Translations under genes and position numbers: made by a program
Shown: piece after piece, positions 7,545 through 16,251 of the stretch
How the letters are laid out: the number at the start of each line of letters is the position of its first letter
Position numbering within the stretch: the stretch's first letter is position 1
The notes under the pieces: generated by a model
What the model was told of the DNA's origin: nothing
Seen by the model: the letters and a program-made list of their open reading frames with translations, nothing else
Databases searched by the model: none
From: Microbacterium paulum
GTDB lineage: Bacteria; Actinomycetota; Actinomycetes; Actinomycetales; Microbacteriaceae
Direction of reading: 5' to 3'
DNA: 45,508 nt
NCBI RefSeq assembly: GCF_015707995.1
Contig: NZ_JAAGRY010000020.1
Span: 1 to 45,508, forward strand

Positions 7545-8777
7545 GATTGCGCTGGAATCTTTCCGATACTGGCGCGAGCTCGGGTTCATGCCTCCGATGG
7601 TGCGACTGATGTGGAAGTCTTGTCGCGCTTCGAGCGAGAAGTCGTGGGCGCGCGCAATGTCGGCGATGATGCCAGGGACGTCGTTATGAACGTTCTTGTA
7701 ATACCCGTCTTGCACGACCATCACCAGCGGCGCATCGGGCGCCATGACTCGGCGCAGCTCCTTCAGTGAGGCATCCATGGCGGCGTAATACTGCCGAAAG
7801 TACTTCGTGTAGTAGCCCTGCGAGGCGGCCGACGGGTGCTCGCGGACTTTCCGGAGGAACGCGGATGCTTCGGCCCCGAGCGAGTCATCATCCTGATCCT
7901 CGCCGGTGATAGTGGGCGTGCCAACCATTGCCCCGCGCAAGTAGGAGAGATCGGCCTCTTCGAACCGCAGTACGGCAAGCTCCGGCCGGGTCGCAATGCC
8001 GTAGTCCATCCGAGTGCAGTACGGAGGGGAAGTGACGACCGCACCGACTTCGTCGTCCGAGAGCGGAAGGTGCCTGCTGTCGCCAACAGCGAGCTTGACC
8101 GACGTGCGCGTATCGAATGCTTCGCGATGCAGGCCCTGGGCGAGTTCAGCCGCCGCCGCCCGGAATCGCTCGATAATCACCTTCTTCGGGATCCGCAGTG
8201 CGGCGCCCGCCGCGGGCCGTTTCCACCAGGTCGGGTTCGTCCCCGATGTTGGTGAGGCCAGCGCTCGAACTGTCCGGAAAAGTGCGGTGTAGAAGAAGGA
8301 CGCGAGCGAGCTCAAGGAGTTCACATCCTGGAGGACCTCATCGGTCGCCGCGCTGTCGATGAGTAGGCGCCGAATGCTCAGTTCGAGTGCGCGGAGCTGG
8401 GCCGCGGAGTCAGGCGAGAACCAGAACCTCAGGGGGTCGTCAGTCATCCTCACTGGATGGGCGTGGCCAGCCACATCCGCCGCAAGTGCGTTAATCGAGC
8501 CCTGGACGCCCGCACCCAACAGCCGTGCTCGAGCGATCACAACCGTGACCGGGTTGACATCGAAACCGAACGCGGCCTGACGGCGCCCAGCCGCCACGAC
8601 CGTCGTTGTTCCACTCCCGTTCCACGGGTCCAGCACCGTGCGAGCGCTCGGCGCGAGGGTCTCGAGCGAGTACTTCACAAATGCGGAGGAATAACCGGCG
8701 TAGTAGCGGTACCAGGAGTCCTGGTTTCCCGCGCCTGACGTCACCTTGGGATTGGGGAAGGTGAGATCAGTCCGCAT
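7521..8777 (-). CDS. DNA methyltransferase (amino-MTase, SPPY type)
   Basis: 418 aa from the ATG at 8777, which has AAGGAGGG 4-5 nt upstream. SAM-binding motif I is DPWNGSGTT (50-58), motif II FDVNP (72-76), and the catalytic motif IV is TSPPY (249-253). SPPY points to exocyclic amino methylation (N4-cytosine or N6-adenine). Motif I precedes motif IV with about 190 residues in between, so the order is alpha-like rather than the beta order usual for SPPY enzymes. The inserted region may hold the target recognition part. It is the first gene of the five-gene leftward operon, so self-marking of host DNA is the natural hypothesis. RNA as substrate cannot be excluded. Confidence 0.88.
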   Translation of the reverse strand: MRTDLTFPNPKVTSGAGNQDSWYRYYAGYSSAFVKYSLETLAPSARTVLDPWNGSGTTTVVAAGRRQAAFGFDVNPVTVVIARARLLGAGVQGSINALAADVAGHAHPVRMTDDPLRFWFSPDSAAQLRALELSIRRLLIDSAATDEVLQDVNSLSSLASFFYTALFRTVRALASPTSGTNPTWWKRPAAGAALRIPKKVIIERFRAAAAELAQGLHREAFDTRTSVKLAVGDSRHLPLSDDEVGAVVTSPPYCTRMDYGIATRPELAVLRFEEADLSYLRGAMVGTPTITGEDQDDDSLGAEASAFLRKVREHPSAASQGYYTKYFRQYYAAMDASLKELRRVMAPDAPLVMVVQDGYYKNVHNDVPGIIADIARAHDFSLEARQDFHISRTIGGMNPSSRQYRKDSSAIESVVVLR

Positions 8778-8797
8778 GGTCCCTCCTTCGCTCAGTG

Positions 8798-8803
8798 ATC
8801 CTA
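8798..8803 (-). promoter_or_regulatory. -10-like box TAGGAT of the five-gene operon
   Basis: Leftward TAGGAT lies 20 bp before the methyltransferase ATG and upstream of its ribosome site, so the operon would have a short normal leader. No good -35 hexamer is visible at 17-18 bp. Confidence 0.4.
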
Positions 8804-9192
8804 TGCGCATTCTGCCCCCAGCTCCCGATGGACCCGCGGCGGGGCCCCGGTGAGGACCCGCCACGCCGCAGTCAGAGCGCAGCAGCTCCGGCGCGCGACA
8901 GCGCCATGAGGCCAGCCGATCTCAACGGGTGGGCTGCGCCGCTCCGAAGACGCGGGCGATGGACTAGCTGACCATCGAGGACCAGCTTTGATCAGGCATT
9001 CTATTCACGGACTTGTCTGAAGTAGCTTCAGAATGCCGCCGTCGCTACCTCGGCAGACTCCGCGGGAACCCAAGTCCAATCTTGAGCGCGCGCGGCGACG
9101 GCTGTCCAATCAGACTCTGGAAACGACATCCACTGAAATCCCATCGGTCGCGACCGTCGGCGAAGCCCGACCCCGATGTCGGACCCCCTTCG
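8804..9192. other. gene-free junction between island and chromosome
   Basis: About 390 bp without a credible gene. Composition changes here from island-like to the high GC of the chromosome. The only structure I see is a perfect 6-bp stem with a 3-nt loop at 9017-9031 (CTGAAG-TAG-CTTCAG). There is no tRNA, integrase remnant or obvious attachment repeat in view; the partner end would be left of the window. Confidence 0.5.
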
Positions 9193-9198
9193 TACTAT
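9193..9198 (+). promoter_or_regulatory. -10 box TACTAT, leaderless start of HNH gene
   Basis: TACTAT is followed by 7 nt and then ATG at 9206, the spacing of a leaderless transcript. AAGTAT and ATACTT arms (9202-9207 and 9213-9218) also bracket the start codon. Confidence 0.5.
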
Positions 9199-9205
9199 CG
9201 AAAGT

Positions 9206-10528
9206 ATGAACGATACTTCGGCGGGGTTCGGCAGCGACGGCGATGTCGCCGAGCTGGCGCAGATCGTCGCGGGAGTAGAGAGTGTGGATGCCACGCTCCG
9301 CCAGGCCGAGGTCGCTCAGCTGCGGTGGTTTGCGCGGGCGGGGCAGCTGGCCGAGGGGCAGGCTGCGGGCGCGACGCAGTCTGTGAAGGCGCACGAGATG
9401 GCGCTGCGGTCGATCGCGGCTGAGCTGAGTGGCATCCTGCGCGCGTCCGATCGCACGGTGCAGCGGCGCATCGATGAGGCGCGCACCGTGGTCGAGGACT
9501 ACCCCGCAACGCTCACCGCGTGGGAAGACGGCCGCATCACCCGCGGGCACGTGCGGGTCATCGTCGACGCCGGGTGCGTCGTGCCCGCCGAGGCGCGCGA
9601 GCGGTTCGAGGCCGAAGCGATCGCGCGATGCGAGAAAGACACCCCGAACCGGGTGAAAGCGGGGCTCGAGATCCTCGCGGAACGGTTCGCCGAACGCTCC
9701 TTCACCGACCGGCACCGCGACGCCGCCAGGAGCCGCTGCGTGCGCGTCATCCCGGGTCGCGACGGCATGAGCGACGTGATCGCGACGGTTCCGACCGTCA
9801 TCGCCGACGGCATCTTCGACCGCCTCACCCAGCAAGCCCAGATCATCGTCGACGCGCGCGAGCGCGGCGACGACGACACCCGCCGGATCGACGAAGTGCG
9901 CGCCGACGTGTTCGCCGACTTGCTGCTGGCCGGTGCCCCCGCCCTCGACCCCACCGCCACCGGCGATGCGCCCGGGCCGCTCGGTGCGATCCGCGCGCAG
10001 GTGCAGGTGATCGTCCCCGCCCTCACCCTCCTCGGCGACGACGACGGCCCCGCCGACCTCGTCGGCCGCTCCCCGATCGACGCCGACACCGCCCGCCTGC
10101 TCGCCACCCACGCTCCCTCGTGGGCGAGAGTGCTCACCGACCCGGTCGAAGGCACCGTGCTCGCCGTCGACCGGTACCGCACCCCCTGGCCGCAACGCCG
10201 CTACCTGCGCGCCCGCGACCAGCACTGCCGATTCCCCGGCTGCCGCCAAGCCGCGATCCGCTCCGAGATCGACCACACCATCGACGCTGCGCTCGGTGGA
10301 CCCACCGCCCTGTGGAACCTCGCCCACCTGTGCCAGCGACATCACTCGATGAAGCAATTCACCCGCTGGAAAGTCGTCCAACTCGCCGCCGGAGTGTTGG
10401 TGTGGACCTCCCCCACCGGGCGCGTCTACCGCGAAGACGCTCCCGCGCCACCCGTGTCGTTCCAGCCCGCACCGCTCGCCGCCGCGCACGGCGCCCACAG
10501 TTCCACGACCGACCCGCCACCGTTCTGA
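9206..10528 (+). CDS. DUF222/13E12-family HNH endonuclease
   Basis: 440 aa from ATG 9206; an ATG at 9176 adds 10 residues but 9206 fits the -10 box. The long helical DUF222 domain covers about residues 20-330. The C-terminal HNH nuclease follows: CRFPGCRQ, then EIDHTIDAALGGPT, then WNLAHLCQRHHSMK. The first pair of Cys and the CQ.HH end could hold a structural zinc, and the DH...N...H residues are the usual metal-binding catalytic set. These proteins are multicopy in Microbacteriaceae and often sit at variable loci. Here the gene stands just outside the low-GC island, which suits a hotspot flank. The biological role of the family is not established. Confidence 0.93.
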   Translation: MNDTSAGFGSDGDVAELAQIVAGVESVDATLRQAEVAQLRWFARAGQLAEGQAAGATQSVKAHEMALRSIAAELSGILRASDRTVQRRIDEARTVVEDYPATLTAWEDGRITRGHVRVIVDAGCVVPAEARERFEAEAIARCEKDTPNRVKAGLEILAERFAERSFTDRHRDAARSRCVRVIPGRDGMSDVIATVPTVIADGIFDRLTQQAQIIVDARERGDDDTRRIDEVRADVFADLLLAGAPALDPTATGDAPGPLGAIRAQVQVIVPALTLLGDDDGPADLVGRSPIDADTARLLATHAPSWARVLTDPVEGTVLAVDRYRTPWPQRRYLRARDQHCRFPGCRQAAIRSEIDHTIDAALGGPTALWNLAHLCQRHHSMKQFTRWKVVQLAAGVLVWTSPTGRVYREDAPAPPVSFQPAPLAAAHGAHSSTTDPPPF

Positions 10529-10634
10529 CCCTCGCCCGCGCCCCCCGACCACGCTCGCGCCCCCGCCGATGCGCCGCCCCGCGGCATCCATCGCACCGCG
10601 CGCGAAACGCCGATACGCTCGCCGCACAGCGGGA

Positions 10635-12668
10635 ATGCGAAGCGGAGGTTCGGCGATAAGTGAACGAACGAATGCGACCGGCACGCGCGACGGCGCGGCC
10701 GAGACCACCACCACACCGCCCACTCCCAGCCGCCCGCGCCCCACCCTGCGCGAGCTGATGCGCCGCTACCCGTGGGTCGCGGCGACCATCACTGTCGCGA
10801 TCGTCGGACTCGCTCTGCAGCTGATCCCGGACATCGGTGGCACCCTCACCGCCTGGCTCGTCAGCCTGTACTGCCTGACCGTCGCCGCGGTGCAGGCCTG
10901 GGGAATGATCCGCGAACTGATGTCGGGCGCCGTGGGCCTCGACATCCTCGCCATCACGGCCATCGTCAGCACCGTCGCCATCGGCGACTACTGGGCCTCA
11001 CTCGTCGTCGTGCTCATGCTCACCGGCGGCGAAGCGCTCGAAGCCTATGCGAACGCCCGCGCCCGCAGCGAAGTCAGCGCACTGCTCGACCGCACCCCGC
11101 GCACCGCGCACCGCGTGACACCCGCCGACACCGGCGGCTCCGACACCGTCACCGAGATCGACGTGAACGACGTGAACGTCGGCGACCTGCTGCTCGTCGG
11201 CCCGGGCGAAACCGTGCCCGTCGACGGCACCCTCGCCGACGACGAGGCCGAGCTCGACGAGTCATCCCTCACTGGCGAGAGCCTGCCGGTCAGCCATGTA
11301 CGTGGTTCGGCCGTGCTGTCGGGCTCGGTCGCCGGCGACCGCCCGATCCACGTGCAGGCGACGGCGCGTGCCGCCGACAGCCAATACCAGCAGATCGTCG
11401 CACTCGTGCAGTCGGCCTCCGACAGCAAAGCCCCGTTCGTGCGGCTCGCCGACCGCTACTCGATCCCGTTCACCATCGTCGCGTTCCTCATCGCGGGCAT
11501 CGCCTGGTGGGTCTCGAAAGACCCCACCCGCTTCGCGGAGGTGCTCGTCGTCGCAACGCCCTGCCCCCTGCTGATCGCAGCGCCGGTCGCCTTCATCGGC
11601 GGCATGAGCCGCGCCGCCCACGAGAACATCGTCGTCAAAAGCGGCGGCACCCTCGAACAGCTCGCGCAGATCACCTCCGTCGCCTTCGACAAGACCGGCA
11701 CCCTCACCTACGGCCGACCCGAGGTCGACCACGTCGAGGCATCCGCAGCCTTCAGCGGAAGCGACATCGTGCGCTACGCCGCCTCGGCCGAGCAGTCGTC
11801 GCCGCACGTGCTGGCCCGCGCGATCACCGCGCACGCGGGCACCGCCGACCTGCTGCCCGCGAGCGACGTCGAAGAGTCGTCGGGCAACGGCGTCACCGCC
11901 ACCGTCGACGGCCACCGCGTGCAGGTCGGCAAGCAGTCGTGGATCGTGACGGATGCCACCGCCCCCGACGTCTCCGCACTCGAGCCCGGTCAGATGGCGG
12001 TCTACGTCGCCGTCGACGGCGCCCCCGCCGGCCGCATCGTGCTCACCGACCACGTGCGCGACAACGCCGCCGACACCCTGCAGCGCCTGCGCGACCTCGG
12101 CATCGACCACACCGTCATGCTCACCGGTGACGCGCAGGCGACCGCCGAGCACATCGCCACTCCCCTCGGCATCACCCACGTCGAGGCGAACCTGCTGCCC
12201 GCAGACAAGGTGCGCGCCGTCTCGGCGATCACCGACCGCCCCGTCATGATGGTGGGCGACGGCGTCAACGACGCCCCGGTGCTCGCCGCCGCCGACGTGG
12301 GAGTCGCGATGGGCGCGAAGGGCTCGACCGCCGCCAGTCAGTCGGCCGACGTGGTCATCATGGTCGACGACCTCGGGCGCGTGCCGACCTCGATCACCAT
12401 CTCGCGGCGCACCGTGCACATCGCCCTGCAGAGCATCGGCATCGGCATCTCGCTCAGCATCATCCTCATGCTCATCGCCGCGTTCGGCGTGATCCCCGCC
12501 ATCATCGGCGCCGCCCTGCAAGAAGCCGTCGACCTCGTCTCGATCCTCAACAGCTTGCGCGCCGCCCGCGCGCCGCGCGGCAAGGAACAGAACAAGACCC
12601 GCGCCGCGAGCACCACCGGGGCCGCCGCCGGCACCGGCACTGACCCGACCGATCGGCAGCACGCCTGA
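10635..12668 (+). CDS. P1B-type metal-transporting ATPase, TPCP motif
   Basis: 677 aa. Actuator loop TGES (213-216), transmembrane metal motif TPCP (308-311), phosphorylation site DKTGTLT (352-358) and hinge GDGVNDAP (541-548) are all present. TPCP in place of CPC or CPH resembles the P1B-5 group, for which iron, nickel or cobalt export has been proposed in other organisms. No C-terminal hemerythrin domain is seen, and there is no N-terminal HMA or His-rich domain. In the nucleotide domain the usual S-E-H-P reads SSPHVLA (388-394), so the His-Pro order is reversed. The start is uncertain: ATG 10635 has a weak ribosome site. Convergent with the GH32 gene. Metal specificity cannot be read from the sequence. 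Confidence 0.9.
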   Translation: MRSGGSAISERTNATGTRDGAAETTTTPPTPSRPRPTLRELMRRYPWVAATITVAIVGLALQLIPDIGGTLTAWLVSLYCLTVAAVQAWGMIRELMSGAVGLDILAITAIVSTVAIGDYWASLVVVLMLTGGEALEAYANARARSEVSALLDRTPRTAHRVTPADTGGSDTVTEIDVNDVNVGDLLLVGPGETVPVDGTLADDEAELDESSLTGESLPVSHVRGSAVLSGSVAGDRPIHVQATARAADSQYQQIVALVQSASDSKAPFVRLADRYSIPFTIVAFLIAGIAWWVSKDPTRFAEVLVVATPCPLLIAAPVAFIGGMSRAAHENIVVKSGGTLEQLAQITSVAFDKTGTLTYGRPEVDHVEASAAFSGSDIVRYAASAEQSSPHVLARAITAHAGTADLLPASDVEESSGNGVTATVDGHRVQVGKQSWIVTDATAPDVSALEPGQMAVYVAVDGAPAGRIVLTDHVRDNAADTLQRLRDLGIDHTVMLTGDAQATAEHIATPLGITHVEANLLPADKVRAVSAITDRPVMMVGDGVNDAPVLAAADVGVAMGAKGSTAASQSADVVIMVDDLGRVPTSITISRRTVHIALQSIGIGISLSIILMLIAAFGVIPAIIGAALQEAVDLVSILNSLRAARAPRGKEQNKTRAASTTGAAAGTGTDPTDRQHA

Positions 12669-12704
12669 GCGCGAACACCGACGCGCGCACGCGCCCGCCG
12701 CAGG

Positions 12705-14189
12705 TCAGCTCCCCGAACCCCCGAGCCCTGCGCCCCTGAGCCCAGAATCCCCGAGCTCCGCAACGCCCAGCCGCACGGCACCGGTCGCCGTGAGATGCAG
12801 GCCGGGCGCCGGCGGCAGCGACGTCAGCGCGGTCACCGCGACGAGCCCTTCACCCGCGAAGACCTCGACCGACCCGTTGTCGACGACGATCGTGACCCGC
12901 TGCACCGCCCCCGCGGGCAGCGCCGCGCGCTGCACCCCCTGCGCGTCGGACACGTCCTCGAACACGGCCCGCCGCCGATCGACGCGCACGAAACGCTCCG
13001 CGCCGCTGACCGTCACGACGACGCAGCGCTCCGCGTCACCGAGCCGCACCTCGGCCATCGCCGCGCCGTCGACCTCGAGGTCGATGCGCGCCGCCTCCGG
13101 CAGCACATCGTCGACCGAACCACCGGCCGGCACGCCCTCGAGCACGCCGGCTTCCCGCCCGAGCACCGGCGTCGAGACGAGCCGCGCGCGCCCCTCGACG
13201 CAGCGCAGCGCGAGCCGCCGCGCCATCGTCATCGCACCGCGCCACGGCGAGGTGGGCACGCGCTTCGCATAGTCCCAGTTGCTCATCCACGCGATGAGCG
13301 TGCGCTGCCCGGTCGGCAGCCCGGCGAACGTCACCCCCGCGTAGCAGTCGGGGCCGAGGTCGACCCAGTCGAGTCCGTCGAGCTCAGCGGCATCCGCGTC
13401 GACGCACGGGTGCGCCACATCGGGAACGAACCGGATGCCGTCGAACTCGCCCACGACGTACTGCGTGGCCGATCCCCCGGCGACACCACCCGGGTAGAGC
13501 GACACCAGCAGCACCCATCGCACGCCCGCAGCCGAGCCCGCACCGCTGACGTACGGGAGCGGGAAGAGATCCGGACACTCCCAGACCCCGCCGACGGCGC
13601 CGGCCGGTCCGTAGTCCGAGAGGTAGGTCCACGAGAGCAGGTCGTCGGAGCGGTAGAACAGCACCCGCCGCTCGGCCGCCTCGACGGCGACCATCACCCA
13701 GTACGCGTCGTCCGCGCCCGCGTAGCGGAACACCTTCGGGTCGCGAAAGTCGGCCGAGCCGCGGTCCAGCACCGGGTTGCCCGCGTACTTCTCCCACGTG
13801 TACCCGCCGTCGAGACTCACCGCGAGCGACTGCGCCTGCAGGCCGTCCCTCCGCGCCGACGTGTACACCGCGACGAGCGGCGGGTGCTCGGCGGTTCCGA
13901 GGCCACTCGTGTTGCCGGCATCCGACACCATCGACCCCGAGAACACCTGCTCGTGCTCATCGAAGAGCAGTGCGACCGGATGCTCCCGCCACGACACCAG
14001 GTCGGCGCTCGTCGCATGCCCCCAGCTCATGTTGCCGTGATCGGCGCCGAGCGGGTTGTACTGAAAGTAGAGGTGGTAGAGCCCGTCGTGGAAGATCAGC
14101 CCGTTCGGGTCGTTCATCCAGTTCGCCTGCGGCGTGAAGTGGATGCGGGGGCGCGCCGCCGCCGGGTCGACCTCGGCGGCGGCGCGCAT
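12705..14189 (-). CDS. GH32 beta-fructosidase (sucrose/fructan hydrolase)
   Basis: 494 aa. The start ATG 14189 has CAGGAG upstream; ATG 14213 is possible. GH32 hallmarks: nucleophile in WMNDPNG (24-30, Asp27), transition-state Asp in FRDP (148-151), acid/base Glu in WECPD (203-207, Glu204). The five-blade propeller is followed by a beta-sandwich from about residue 350. No signal peptide, so it should act in the cytoplasm on imported sugar. It follows two ABC permease genes in one operon. With the GH36 enzyme encoded nearby, the likely substrate is sucrose or the sucrose part of raffinose and stachyose, yielding glucose and fructose. Levan or inulin fragments are alternatives. Confidence 0.93.
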   Translation of the reverse strand: MRAAAEVDPAAARPRIHFTPQANWMNDPNGLIFHDGLYHLYFQYNPLGADHGNMSWGHATSADLVSWREHPVALLFDEHEQVFSGSMVSDAGNTSGLGTAEHPPLVAVYTSARRDGLQAQSLAVSLDGGYTWEKYAGNPVLDRGSADFRDPKVFRYAGADDAYWVMVAVEAAERRVLFYRSDDLLSWTYLSDYGPAGAVGGVWECPDLFPLPYVSGAGSAAGVRWVLLVSLYPGGVAGGSATQYVVGEFDGIRFVPDVAHPCVDADAAELDGLDWVDLGPDCYAGVTFAGLPTGQRTLIAWMSNWDYAKRVPTSPWRGAMTMARRLALRCVEGRARLVSTPVLGREAGVLEGVPAGGSVDDVLPEAARIDLEVDGAAMAEVRLGDAERCVVVTVSGAERFVRVDRRRAVFEDVSDAQGVQRAALPAGAVQRVTIVVDNGSVEVFAGEGLVAVTALTSLPPAPGLHLTATGAVRLGVAELGDSGLRGAGLGGSGS

Positions 14190-14227
14190 TCCTGACTCCT
14201 GACCGACAGGCATCCGTCTGGGGTCGG

Positions 14228-15175
14228 TTACTTGACCGACCCGGCGGTGAGCCCGCGCACGAAGAACCGCTGCAGCGAGAAGAACAGCACGAGCGGCACC
14301 ACGAGCGTGATGAACGATCCCGCCGCGACCCGCTGCCAGCCCTGGCCGTACTGACCGAGCAGCGTGTACAGCCCCTGGGTCAGCACCGCGTTCGGGCCCG
14401 ACTGGATGAAGATATAGGCCACCAAGAAGTCGTTCCACACCCACAGGAACTGGAAGATCGCGAACGACGCGAGCGCGGGCACCGACATCGGCACCACGAG
14501 CCGCCAGAAGATCTGGAAGTGGCTCGCCCCGTCGACGCGCGCCGCCTCGATGAGCGAGTTCGGCAGCGTCGACATGTAGTTGCGCAGAATGTAGATCGCG
14601 AGCGGCAACGCGAACGTCGAGTGCACGATCCACGCCGCCGGGTACTGCCCGATGATCTGGATGCCCGTGGTGTTGCCGAACCAGACGAACAGCTGCAGCA
14701 CGGGGATGATCGCGAGTTGGATCGGCACCACCATCAGGGCGAGCACGACGGCGAAGTAGATCTCTTTGCCGCGGAACTGGAAGAACGTGAACGCGTAGGC
14801 GGCCATCGCGGCGACCATGATCGGCAGCACGGTCGCCGGGATCGTGACGGCGAGCGAGTTCCAGAACGACGTGCTGACGTTCAGCGACTCCCACGCCTCG
14901 CTGAAGTTGTTGAGCGTCCAGTTCTGGCCGAACGGGTTCGTGAACACCGTCCACCAGCCGCTCGAGTCGACGTCGGCCTTGTCGCGCACGCTCGTGACCA
15001 GCAGCCCGACGAGCGGGAACAGCCAGGCCACCGCGATGACGCCCATGATGATCGTGATGAGCACCCGCGGCTTCGACCGCTCGCCGTCGACCGCCTTGCG
15101 GCGACGCTGCGGGGTGGGGGCGACGATGGCGAGCTTGCCGTCTTCACCGAGGACGGGGGTGGGGATGGCGGTCAT
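14228..15175 (-). CDS. ABC sugar transporter permease (MalG/RafG type)
   Basis: 315 aa, about six membrane segments after a cytoplasmic N-terminus of roughly 40 residues. The EAA loop reads EAARVDGASHFQIFWRLVVP, the signature of carbohydrate CUT1 permeases that contacts the ATPase. The ATG overlaps the stop of the other permease gene (ATGA), so the two subunits are made in a fixed ratio. GH32 follows 39 bp after its stop. No ATP-binding subunit gene lies in the locus; actinomycetes usually supply a shared MsiK-type ATPase from elsewhere. Confidence 0.95.
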   Translation of the reverse strand: MTAIPTPVLGEDGKLAIVAPTPQRRRKAVDGERSKPRVLITIIMGVIAVAWLFPLVGLLVTSVRDKADVDSSGWWTVFTNPFGQNWTLNNFSEAWESLNVSTSFWNSLAVTIPATVLPIMVAAMAAYAFTFFQFRGKEIYFAVVLALMVVPIQLAIIPVLQLFVWFGNTTGIQIIGQYPAAWIVHSTFALPLAIYILRNYMSTLPNSLIEAARVDGASHFQIFWRLVVPMSVPALASFAIFQFLWVWNDFLVAYIFIQSGPNAVLTQGLYTLLGQYGQGWQRVAAGSFITLVVPLVLFFSLQRFFVRGLTAGSVK

Positions 15176-16164
15176 CGCAGTTCCTCCTGCGCCTTGTAGC
15201 TGCGGATCTGGTAGACGATCAGGGGCACGACGGCGACCATCAGCACGATGACGACCGCGGCGGCCTTGCCCGGGTTCTGGAAGCTGAACAGCTGGTTGTA
15301 GAACTCCACCGCCAGCACGCTCGTGTTGTACTGCCCGCCGGTCATGGCGTAGATGATGTCGAAGATCTTCATCACGAAGATCACGATCGTCACGAGCACG
15401 GCGAGGATGGTGCCGCGGATCTGCGGCACGATCACCGAGAAGAACAGCTTGCGCTCGCTCGCACCGTCGAGCCGGCCCGCCTCGATCGTCTCTTCGGGAA
15501 CGCCCTTCACGGCCGCCGAGAGCAGCACCATCGCGAAGCCGACCTGCAGCCAGATCGCGATCGCCATGATGAGAAAGCTGTTGAGGCGTCCGGTGTCGAC
15601 GGTCATCCACGGCACCGGGTCTGCGCCGCCGGCCGTCCAGATCGCGTTGAGCAGACCCGTCTGCGGCAGGCCGGGAGCCTTGTAGTCGTAGATGAAGCGC
15701 CACGTGACCGCGGCGGCGACGCCCGAGATGGCCATCGGCACGAAGATCATCGCCTTGTAGGCCGTCTCGCGCTTCTTGCCGAGTCGGTCGGTGAGCACCG
15801 CGACGACCAGACCGATGATGACGGATGCCGCGGGCACCACGATCACCCAGAGCACGTTGTTCAGCAGAACGCCGAGGAAGCCTTGGCTCGTGAACAGGTC
15901 GATGTAGTTCTGCAGTCCGACGAACTCCGCGCCTTCGCCGCGGCGCTGGCTCGCACGCATGAAGCTCTCGATGAACGTGCGGATGGCGGGGTAGAGCAGG
16001 AAGATCGCGACCAACACGATCACCGGGGCGAGGAAGACGTACGGCAGCAGCCGGGCCTTCCACTTGTCGCGGGTGCGCTCGACCACCCAGTTGAGGAGCC
16101 AGAAGATGAGGAAGGAGATTCCGAGGCCGAGGACCACGGACACCACTGCGCTGATGATCGCCAT
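15172..16164 (-). CDS. ABC sugar transporter permease (MalF/RafF type)
   Basis: 330 aa. An extra N-terminal membrane segment (about 5-27) precedes the core six helices, as in MalF-like partners. The EAA loop is EAGRLDGASERKLFF followed by IVPQIRG. A region near 180-200 (GLLNAIW, DPVPWMTVDTGRL) lies where CUT1 permeases expose periplasmic loops. It follows the binding-protein gene after a strong hairpin, so its expression is probably lower than that of the binding protein. It pairs with the next gene to form the channel. Confidence 0.95.
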   Translation of the reverse strand: MAIISAVVSVVLGLGISFLIFWLLNWVVERTRDKWKARLLPYVFLAPVIVLVAIFLLYPAIRTFIESFMRASQRRGEGAEFVGLQNYIDLFTSQGFLGVLLNNVLWVIVVPAASVIIGLVVAVLTDRLGKKRETAYKAMIFVPMAISGVAAAVTWRFIYDYKAPGLPQTGLLNAIWTAGGADPVPWMTVDTGRLNSFLIMAIAIWLQVGFAMVLLSAAVKGVPEETIEAGRLDGASERKLFFSVIVPQIRGTILAVLVTIVIFVMKIFDIIYAMTGGQYNTSVLAVEFYNQLFSFQNPGKAAAVVIVLMVAVVPLIVYQIRSYKAQEELR

Positions 16165-16202
16165 CTGATGCCGCCTGACGTCGTTGTGAGGATGAGAGGG
16201 GT

Positions 16203-16243
16203 GGGTGCGACCGCCGGGGTTCGGGTCCCCCGCGGTCGCACCC
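16203..16243 (-). terminator. hairpin between binding-protein and permease genes
   Basis: Arms GGGTGCGACCGC (16203-16214) and GCGGTCGCACCC (16232-16243) form a perfect 12-bp stem that extends inward through CGGGG/CCCC pairing. It begins 9 bp after the binding-protein stop. Inside an operon such hairpins usually act as partial terminators or 3' stabilisers. Confidence 0.75.
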
Positions 16244-16251
16244 GGGGTCGC

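Noticed and set aside
9017..9031. Terminator or attachment site
   Set aside because: The CTGAAG stem is only 6 bp with no U-tract and no second copy in the window.
9110..10744. Long leftward open frame of 544 codons
   Set aside because: It is antisense to the DUF222 gene; product is Gly/Val/Asp-rich low-complexity text caused by high GC.
11262..12662. Leftward open frame of 466 codons
   Set aside because: Antisense to the P-type ATPase, with Gly/Asp/His low-complexity text.
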